Assembly (NCBI GenBank): GCA_964509695.1
Contig: CAZDXN010000023.1
Span: 1 to 11,392 of the forward strand
Direction of reading: 5' to 3'
Origin: 2-01-FULL-50-23 sp964509695
Lineage (GTDB): Bacteria; Patescibacteriota; Microgenomatia; UBA1400; MFAQ01
Length of the DNA: 11,392 bases
Shown: positions 5,845-11,392 of the stretch, piece by piece
How the letters are laid out: each line of letters begins with the position of its first letter
Position numbering within the stretch: position 1 is the first letter of the stretch
Made by a program: the position numbers and the translations under genes
Notes under the pieces: model-generated
Told to the model about the DNA's origin: nothing
Databases searched by the model: none
What the model saw: only the letters and a program-made list of their open reading frames with translations

Positions 5845-8800
5845 TGAACTCAACTCCTGCCCAGGAACTACTTCGCCACTTCCAAGCTTTCTTAGATGAA
5901 TCTGGATTGTCCCATATCTCCGTCAAGAACTATGTCTCCGATGTGAGGCAATTTCTAGCTAGTTCGAAGCTCACCTCCGCTCGCCTCGTCACCCCCAAAC
6001 ATCTCCATGATTATTTAACGCAAGTCCAAAATTCAAAACCCTCCAGCACCTACAAGCGCTATTTAGCCTCTATGAGGCAGTTTGTTAGCTTTCTGGCGAT
6101 CGAATACCGCATCAATCTACCTCAAGTAGATCAACTCAATCTGGTTACCCCACCACTAACGGAGACACTCACTGTCGAAAAGATCACTTCCCAATTCAAG
6201 TCATACTTGATAAACGAAAAAAGGAGCCATTCTACAATCAAAAATTACGTTTCAGACCTTAATCACTACTGGACCTGGACTGCCAACCTCTCCCCATCCC
6301 TCCCCTTATCAAGGGGAGGGAGCGAGGGTGAGGTGATGACCTCCTCCTCTATCCCCGCCTACCTTAACCATCTCAAACTATCACACATCAAATCAAGTGT
6401 CACCCACCGCCGTGAAGCCGCTCTCAACAAGTTCGTAAAATTCGCCACCTCCATGTCATCCTCGCGCGAAAGCCCGCCTCTGGAGGGAACGCGGGGATCC
6501 ACCCCCTCCGTCATTGCGAGCGAAGCGCGGCAATCCATCTCAAATCAACCTCTCGCCTTCTTCAATCGCCAAACCTCTCCCTCTTTCCCTCCCCTTATCA
6601 AGGGGAGGGACGAAAGGGTGAGGTCTCTCTACCAGCGCTACAACTCTCTCCCCTTCACTCCCTACCTCCACCTCGCATTGCTCGTTCTCTTCACCACCGC
6701 CTTGGGTCTCTTCGCCTACGACCAAGTCATCAAGCAAGCCAAACCCGAACTCGCCTATCCGACTTCTTTGACCAGACCCACCCGCCAGCTGTCCTTCCAA
6801 GGCCGTCTGACCGACAGCTCCGATACTCCTATCATTACCGCCACCAACCTCACCTTCAAACTGTTTAGTGCCCTCACCGGTGGTTCTTCCCTCTATAGCT
6901 CCGGCACTTGTAGCGTCTCCCCCGACTCCGATGGCATTTTCAATACCGTCATCGGTGACGGCACCTGCGGCGCCGAAATCGGCGCTAGTATTTTTTCCGA
7001 AAACGCCTCCCTCTATCTCGAGGTCGGAGTCGGCGCCCAGACCCTAACCCCCAGACAACCAATCGCCACCGTTGGCTACGCCCTCAACTCCGAAACCCTC
7101 CAGGGGTATCCCGCGTCAGCGTCTGCCGTCGAAAATACCGTTCCTATTATGAACAATGATGGCGACATCATCCTCGGCTCCAGCTCCCCCACCATCGAAT
7201 CCACCTCCGGCACTTTCGCCATCAAGGGTCAGGCCCTAAGCCTTCTCACCGCCACCGCCACCAACGGTAATATTTCTCTCGCTCCCGACGGCACCGGCGC
7301 GGTCAACGCCATCGGCGGCACCACTACCGGAAATTTCCTCCGCGTCACCGATGCCAATCTCACCTCAGGCAATCTCATCAGCGGCTACGTCGGCAACGAC
7401 ACCGCCACTGGCAATCTCCTCGACCTCTCCTCCGGCGCCTCCGAAACCACCAAATTCGTGGTCAAAAGTAACGGCAACGTCGGCATCGGGACAACCGCTC
7501 CCACCTTCCAACTTCAAACCACCGGCACGCTGGGAATCGGGTCGACCGCTTACTTTGCCTCCCTCGTCGGCATCGGCACCACCGCTCCAGCCAACACTCT
7601 GGACATTGGCAATGGCGGTGGCCTTCACCTCACTTCCGGTGTGCCATCCTCAACCACCTACGCTCTTTACAACAACAGTGGATCTCTTACTTGGAACGGT
7701 ACCACTCTGGCCACTGGAGGTTCTATTTCCGGCACGACCAACTACATCTCCAAGTTTACCAACTCCAATAGTCTGGGCAACTCCCTCCTCTACGACGACG
7801 GCACCAACGTCGGCATCGGCACTACCTCCCCGGTCAATGGTCTTGATATCGGTTCAAACACTGCCGGCCAAAACGCCAAAATTTATGCCACTCTCGGTTC
7901 CGAACTTGCTCCTGCCCTGACAACAGGGAATTGGACCCTCGGAACTGGTTGGCAGTATCTTACTGTCCCCAACAGATTGGATAAAAACGCCGACGGAACT
8001 GGAACAGCAACCCCAACGGCAGCGACTAATATCGTCGCCGGGACTACCTACATGGTCGTCATTACCGTTGATTCCATTTCCGGAAGCACGGCCACTTACA
8101 CCGTAGGTGGCGCAATAGGAACTGCCCTTACCGCCGCCACGACCTACACCGATTACATCACCGCCGCCACGACTGGTAAATTGATTATCACCCCCGTTGC
8201 TACTGGCTTGAGAATAACTATTTCATCCATTAGCATAAAGGCCCTTACCGAGGCGACCGGTGATTTAGCGATTAACGGGAATTTAAGGACAAATAGTCCT
8301 GTCTATATCATGACCGGCACAGGAGCAACAAATCCAATTTATGCCTTTCAAGTGGGGTCGGGTTTTTCAGCCTCATATCCCACCTATCCGAAATTTTATG
8401 TTGACTATGCTGGAAATGTTATGGCAGGAGGAAACATTGGCTCATATTCTGGATATGGAACATTTCAAAATGTAAGAGTTGGAACACCAGGCAATTCAAC
8501 TATAAGCGGATCGTCGGGTGGCTCCATAAATATACAAAATGGAGCAACCGAGTCCTTTGCCTTTACATCAATCTTAAATACCACTAATGCAAATGTATTT
8601 TCTTTTAACGCTCGACCAAATGGTACAGAAAATCTTTTTCAAATCCAAAAATCAGGAACGCCGCAAGTTACAATCGACACTGGTGGAAATTTTGGCATCG
8701 GCACCACTGCTCCAGCCCAGAAGCTGGACGTTGTTGGTAACCTTCAATTCTCCCAAGCCTTACTCCCCAATGGTTCATCTGGTACCACCGGTCAGTTCTT

Positions 8801-11392
8801 GATCTCCCAAGGGACAAGTGCTCCCATATGGACAAGTACCATTGGTGCAACATCTGTTCCCTGGTCGGGTCTGACTAGTCCCACTGGCAATCTGTCTCTG
8901 GCTATGAGTGCCTACACCTCTACCTTTACCTATGGAGCGACTACTGGTGCAGGAGTTAATCTCTTTAACTTAACCGATACTGCCTCTAACACTGGTACAG
9001 GATATATGCTAAACCTCTCTACTGGTAACTCCTCCTCTCTTAACCCCTTCCGGGTGGTAGCCGCCAATGGAGTTGAGGCCTTGATGGTCAAGTCCAATGG
9101 CAACGTCGGCATTGGGACGACGAACCCCTCCTATAACCTTGATGTTTATAAAAATGGAACAAACTCAACAATTGCTGTAACGGGCAAAGATAGCAGCGCA
9201 GCTGGTGATTCGACCGTTTCCCAGTTAATTTTTCGTAACGACAACACCACAACTGGCACTAAAGATCTTGCCGGCATCGGATTGGTCGTAAACGCCAGCA
9301 CTAGTATCAATATCGGAGATCTAGTATTTAGTGCCAAGGGAGCCGCGTCAGCTAACTCATTAACTGAATATATGAGGATTAAAAATCAAACTGGCAACGT
9401 CGGCATCGGCACCACTGCTCCGGCCACTACCCTGGACGTCAACGGCGTCATCAATGCCCTGACCGGATACAGAGTCGCCAATGGTGCCACTTCCGGTAAC
9501 TACCTTAGGGGTAATGGCACCAACTTTGTCTCCAGTGCCATCCAGGTCGGTGACCTTCCTACCATTACCTCAGCTGGAGGTTGGACTGATGGTGGAGCGT
9601 CTGTCTACCTGACTACCTCGGCAGATAACGTGGGGATAGGGACTTCCTCCCCCGTCAACAAGCTGGATGTGGTTGGTTCCCTAGCCGTTGGTTCCTCAGT
9701 CCTCGCTTCCGCTCTCCCCCAGTCCGGCTCGGCCTACTTTGGCGCCAACGTCGGCATCGGGACGACGGCACCCGGGGCGAAACTTGATGTAAGTGCTACA
9801 ACACCAGTTCTCAGATTAACTGACGCTTCTGCTGCAACTGGTATATCTGCAAAGATACAATTTTTTGCCGGTACTGTACAAGATTCTGAAATATCTAGTA
9901 GCTATGCTTATACTGGTGGTTTTGACACTGGAACTCTAAATTTCTATACAAAAGGTGCTGGTAGTTTAACCCAAAAAATGATTATCAATTCCTCTGGCAA
10001 CGTCGGCATCGGCACTACTGGCCCCGCCTCACTCTTGGATGTCGCCGGAACTGCTTGGCTCCGAGGAGTGGCTGGAGGTACATCAGGCCTTTTTGTCAAC
10101 AGTAGCGGTAATGTGGGCGTGGGGACGACCGCTCCCCAGGCCAAGCTCCACATCGAAGGCCAGTGCGTCACGGGAGACACTCTTCTTAAACGTCGCCGAC
10201 GCAAAAAGAAGAAAAATAATCGTCATCCTGAACTTGGTTCAGGATCTCCTGATCCGGATGAGATGCTGAAAGAACTTCAGCATGACAATGGAGAATACTA
10301 CTGGGAAGATGTGAGAATTGATGAAATTCAAGAAGGTGACGAAATCCTAACCTTAGACGAAACAACCGGCAAGTTTGTCACCCAAAAAATCAAGGGCTTG
10401 ATGGATATGGGCGTCCAAGAAACATATCTTCTCATCACCGAATCAGGCAAACAGATCAGAACCACCGCCCAGCACCCCTATTTGACCATGTCAGCAAAAC
10501 CAACCGCATTGATCATAGGCGGAACTTATCAAATAGACCAGTCCCCACGGCTGGAGACACTCACTCAGGATAGTTATATTGCTTTGGCTAACAAACATAT
10601 TCAGTTTGTCGCCAAAATCTCCAAAAGGGATAAATTACTACTCAAGGCCGTGTATAACAAAAATAATAAATCCAAATATTATGGTACAGACGTCTTTGCC
10701 AAGTCGGTGGCAATGCTTCTAAGAGCAGCCGGTATCCATGACGCCAAAATTCAAATTGATCGAGATTATTCTGGTCACGAAAACAGAATAAATGAAATTA
10801 TCAGACGGGAGGTGGAAGAAATTCAAATTGAATATATAAGCGTCGGCCACAACATAAATTCTTACGCACATCTTGCTGCTTACAGAGCTTTCAAGGGAGA
10901 ATCCAAACCCATGCTAACTATACACAAAAAAGACCGCGACACTCTCAAAGGAGTTGGTCAAGGTACTGTTACTCTGATACCTTCAAACCAGACTGGCAGT
11001 ACACGCGATCTTTCTGTAACTGGAGAATACCGCAAAACCCTAGATTTGTCAAGAAAAGCTGTTTGGAAGAAGGTATCCGAGCTGAAAATAGGTATGCAAA
11101 TCGCCACCTTGGCTGGTTGGGAAACGATAGTCATTCTAAAGAAATTTAGCCGTGAGCAAGTCTATGACATCGAGGTAGCCGGCACCCACAACTTCGTCGG
11201 GAACGGGATTGTGGCTCACAATACCTACATCAGCGGCAATCTGGGAATAGGTACTACCAATCCCCTCCAAAAACTCCAGGTCGCTGGAGATATAAACATC
11301 GAGTCTGGTTCTGGAATCAGAATCAACGATACCGCCACCAGCACCTACTACTTACGGGGAGACGGGACTAGATTTGTCTCCAGTGCCATCCA
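5844..11392 (+). CDS. Giant modular surface fibre protein with XerC/D-like SAM domains and an intein (3'-partial)
   Basis: One frame of 1849 codons runs without a stop from the ATG at 5844 to the window end, so the C-terminus is missing. Residues 3-88 and 111-204 look like two SAM-like core-binding domains of tyrosine recombinases; SVKNYVSDVRQF and TIKNYVSDLNHY are equivalent helices. No catalytic domain follows. Residues 205-270 are largely translated repeats. A transmembrane helix (YLHLALLVLFTTALGLFAY, 274-292) leads into a secreted region. That begins LSFQGRLTDSSDTP and a YLEVGVGAQTLTPRQPI-type module, then NVGIGTTAP modules from residue 545 to 1799. A beta-sandwich-like segment (about 690-800, GNWTLGTGWQYLTVPN) is embedded. 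Residues 1441-1793 are a Hint/intein domain. Such GIGTT modules occur in fibre and tail-spike-like proteins; an adhesive or appendage role is inferred. The gene overlaps the 45-residue membrane protein by one base. AT-rich modules alternate with C-rich ones, suggesting a mosaic origin. Confidence 0.85.
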   Translation, partial: MNSTPAQELLRHFQAFLDESGLSHISVKNYVSDVRQFLASSKLTSARLVTPKHLHDYLTQVQNSKPSSTYKRYLASMRQFVSFLAIEYRINLPQVDQLNLVTPPLTETLTVEKITSQFKSYLINEKRSHSTIKNYVSDLNHYWTWTANLSPSLPLSRGGSEGEVMTSSSIPAYLNHLKLSHIKSSVTHRREAALNKFVKFATSMSSSRESPPLEGTRGSTPSVIASEARQSISNQPLAFFNRQTSPSFPPLIKGRDERVRSLYQRYNSLPFTPYLHLALLVLFTTALGLFAYDQVIKQAKPELAYPTSLTRPTRQLSFQGRLTDSSDTPIITATNLTFKLFSALTGGSSLYSSGTCSVSPDSDGIFNTVIGDGTCGAEIGASIFSENASLYLEVGVGAQTLTPRQPIATVGYALNSETLQGYPASASAVENTVPIMNNDGDIILGSSSPTIESTSGTFAIKGQALSLLTATATNGNISLAPDGTGAVNAIGGTTTGNFLRVTDANLTSGNLISGYVGNDTATGNLLDLSSGASETTKFVVKSNGNVGIGTTAPTFQLQTTGTLGIGSTAYFASLVGIGTTAPANTLDIGNGGGLHLTSGVPSSTTYALYNNSGSLTWNGTTLATGGSISGTTNYISKFTNSNSLGNSLLYDDGTNVGIGTTSPVNGLDIGSNTAGQNAKIYATLGSELAPALTTGNWTLGTGWQYLTVPNRLDKNADGTGTATPTAATNIVAGTTYMVVITVDSISGSTATYTVGGAIGTALTAATTYTDYITAATTGKLIITPVATGLRITISSISIKALTEATGDLAINGNLRTNSPVYIMTGTGATNPIYAFQVGSGFSASYPTYPKFYVDYAGNVMAGGNIGSYSGYGTFQNVRVGTPGNSTISGSSGGSINIQNGATESFAFTSILNTTNANVFSFNARPNGTENLFQIQKSGTPQVTIDTGGNFGIGTTAPAQKLDVVGNLQFSQALLPNGSSGTTGQFLISQGTSAPIWTSTIGATSVPWSGLTSPTGNLSLAMSAYTSTFTYGATTGAGVNLFNLTDTASNTGTGYMLNLSTGNSSSLNPFRVVAANGVEALMVKSNGNVGIGTTNPSYNLDVYKNGTNSTIAVTGKDSSAAGDSTVSQLIFRNDNTTTGTKDLAGIGLVVNASTSINIGDLVFSAKGAASANSLTEYMRIKNQTGNVGIGTTAPATTLDVNGVINALTGYRVANGATSGNYLRGNGTNFVSSAIQVGDLPTITSAGGWTDGGASVYLTTSADNVGIGTSSPVNKLDVVGSLAVGSSVLASALPQSGSAYFGANVGIGTTAPGAKLDVSATTPVLRLTDASAATGISAKIQFFAGTVQDSEISSSYAYTGGFDTGTLNFYTKGAGSLTQKMIINSSGNVGIGTTGPASLLDVAGTAWLRGVAGGTSGLFVNSSGNVGVGTTAPQAKLHIEGQCVTGDTLLKRRRRKKKKNNRHPELGSGSPDPDEMLKELQHDNGEYYWEDVRIDEIQEGDEILTLDETTGKFVTQKIKGLMDMGVQETYLLITESGKQIRTTAQHPYLTMSAKPTALIIGGTYQIDQSPRLETLTQDSYIALANKHIQFVAKISKRDKLLLKAVYNKNNKSKYYGTDVFAKSVAMLLRAAGIHDAKIQIDRDYSGHENRINEIIRREVEEIQIEYISVGHNINSYAHLAAYRAFKGESKPMLTIHKKDRDTLKGVGQGTVTLIPSNQTGSTRDLSVTGEYRKTLDLSRKAVWKKVSELKIGMQIATLAGWETIVILKKFSREQVYDIEVAGTHNFVGNGIVAHNTYISGNLGIGTTNPLQKLQVAGDINIESGSGIRINDTATSTYYLRGDGTRFVSSAI
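6286..6334. repeat. Family A palindromic repeat inside the second SAM-like domain
   Basis: This copy keeps the CCCTCCCCTT/AAGGGGAGGG hairpin and adds about 17 residues (LSPSLPLSRGGSEGEVM, about 149-165). It splits the predicted helices HYWTWTA and IPAYLNHL of the second core-binding domain without breaking the frame. Confidence 0.85.
6455..6500. repeat. Family B-related repeat fragment in coding region
   Basis: GTCATCCTCGCGCGAAAG, then a CGCCTCTGGAGGGAACGCGGGGATCC-like stretch, shares the GCCTCTGGAGGG and GGGATCC blocks with the composite at 159-249 and the GTCATCCTCGCG end with 3415-3432 (reverse strand). It is translated as SSSRESPPLEGTRGS in the linker before the membrane helix. Confidence 0.65.
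6510..6538. repeat. GTCATTGCGAGCGAAGCG-type repeat in coding region
   Basis: GTCATTGCGAGCGAAGCG then CGGCAATCCAT forms an inverted structure (ATTGC/GCAAT). It is read as VIASEARQSI in the linker between the second SAM-like domain and the membrane helix. It is of a type commonly seen dispersed in bacterial intergenic DNA. It is distinct from families A and B but has the same GTCATT start. Confidence 0.7.
6573..6624. repeat. Family A palindromic repeat, copy 3, in coding region
   Basis: Identical to the copy at 105-156 except for one base. It is read as TSPSFPPLIKGRDERVRS, just before the membrane helix of the giant protein, in a different reading frame from the copy at 6286-6334. Near-identity with a non-coding copy 6.4 kb away implies recent spread or gene conversion. 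Confidence 0.85.
10164..11222 (+). other. Intein (or A-type bacterial intein-like Hint domain) within the giant surface protein
   Basis: Residues 1441-1793 (353 aa) show all the splicing blocks. Block A is CVTGDTLL with Cys1441, followed by the Hint strand EIQEGDEILTLDE. Block B is IRTTAQHPYL with Thr1541 and His1544. Block F is VYDIEVAGTHNFVGNG with Asp1775 and His1782, and block G is IVAHN with His1792-Asn1793. The next residue, Thr1794, is a valid +1 nucleophile. Splicing would join LHIEGQ to TYISGNLGIGTTNP and restore a compact GIGTT module. About 190 residues (1550-1740) between block B and the WKKVSELKIGM segment are extra, and no LAGLIDADG motif is seen. A basic run (KRRRRKKKK, 1449-1457) and a translated palindromic repeat sit just after block A. 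The alternative is an A-type BIL domain, which also occurs in secreted adhesins and may cleave rather than splice. Confidence 0.88.
10222..10286. repeat. Palindromic repeat inserted in the intein
   Basis: A 65-bp element with inverted ends GTCATCCTGAA and a CTTCAGCATGAC right end, and inner arms CCTGAACTTGGTTCAGG (hairpin) and CTGAAAGAACTTCAG (hairpin). It is read as RHPELGSGSPDPDEMLKELQ in a surface loop between block A and the next Hint strand, and keeps the frame. Confidence 0.85.

Larger units (their letters stand above)
7476..11264 (+). repeat. Degenerate GIGTT-module array in the fibre region
   Basis: The consensus NVGIGTTAPxxxLDVxG starts at 7476, 7563 (LVGIGTTAP), 7806, 8688, 9102, 9396, 9627, 9747, 9999, 10110 and 11238, plus a diverged GIGSTAY at 7533. 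Spacing varies from about 90 to 880 bases, with unique sequence between, so this is a protein-module array rather than a simple tandem repeat. At DNA level the block GGCAACGTCGGCATCGG is nearly fixed in several copies, inviting recombination. A longer unit, YLRGxGTxFVSSAI, occurs at about 9501-9542 and 11352-11390. Confidence 0.85.

Noticed and set aside
5844..6460. A functional tyrosine recombinase (XerC/XerD) gene
   Set aside because: Only the SAM-like core-binding domain is present, twice. No catalytic domain with the Arg/His/Arg/Tyr set follows; the frame goes into a membrane helix and fibre modules.
7351..7920. A 189-codon open frame overlapping the giant gene on the + strand in another frame
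   Set aside because: It is a Pro/Ser/Thr-rich shadow of the C-rich fibre coding sequence. The long frame through the same bases has clear modules and no stop.
7476..10137. Possible CRISPR or simple tandem repeat array made of GGCAACGTCGGCATCGG blocks
   Set aside because: Spacing is irregular and always a multiple of three, and the blocks encode NVGIGTT in frame, so they are protein modules.
10164..11222. LAGLIDADG or HNH homing endonuclease in the intein
   Set aside because: Neither motif is visible in residues 1550-1740; the insert stays unassigned.

Overview
The window looks like a chromosomal piece from a Candidate Phyla Radiation (Patescibacteria) bacterium, most likely Microgenomates-like. 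This is inferred from four things. Small secreted proteins carry low-complexity signal peptides of the type IGLIGLISLIRPI. The locus holds a giant surface protein made of QGRLTD and NVGIGTTAP modules. Short palindromic repeats are abundant and often sit inside reading frames. Promoters lie directly on start codons. TGA acts as a stop throughout, so this is not the recoded Gracilibacteria/SR1 code. All supported genes are on the + strand.

Layout. (1) 1-244: repeat-rich DNA. (2) 245-1938: two overlapping genes for secreted or surface beta-sandwich proteins, resembling the WxL / WxL-interacting (DUF916-like) pairing of Gram-positive bacteria. (3) 1935-2525: a brnT-brnA type II toxin-antitoxin operon with a near-perfect sigma-70-type promoter and a 19-bp perfect palindrome as probable operator. 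(4) 2545-4122: a third secreted or membrane protein with Ig/Fn3-like domains, a repeat-derived linker and C-terminal membrane helices. (5) 4154-5302: an AAA_14/DUF4143 ATPase. (6) 5303-5706: AT-rich, repeat-bearing intergenic DNA. (7) 5707-5844: a 45-residue single-helix membrane protein. (8) 5844 to the window end: one uninterrupted, 3'-open frame of 1849 codons.

The giant gene is the centre of interest. It starts with two domains like the N-terminal SAM-like (core-binding) domain of XerC/D recombinases, but the recombinase catalytic domain does not follow. A transmembrane helix comes next, and then a long secreted fibre-like region with about a dozen GIGTT modules. One module is interrupted by a 353-residue Hint/intein domain with Cys1, TxxH, a C-terminal His-Asn and a +1 Thr. 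The intein holds an unrecognised insert of about 190 residues and an in-frame palindromic repeat.

The surface genes (245-1938, 2545-4122, 5844 onward) use many C-ending codons. The brnTA operon and the ATPase are visibly more AT-rich and have their own promoters, and each promoter's TTGACA box overlaps the TGA stop of the upstream surface gene. This fits accessory cassettes inserted into a cell-surface gene cluster.
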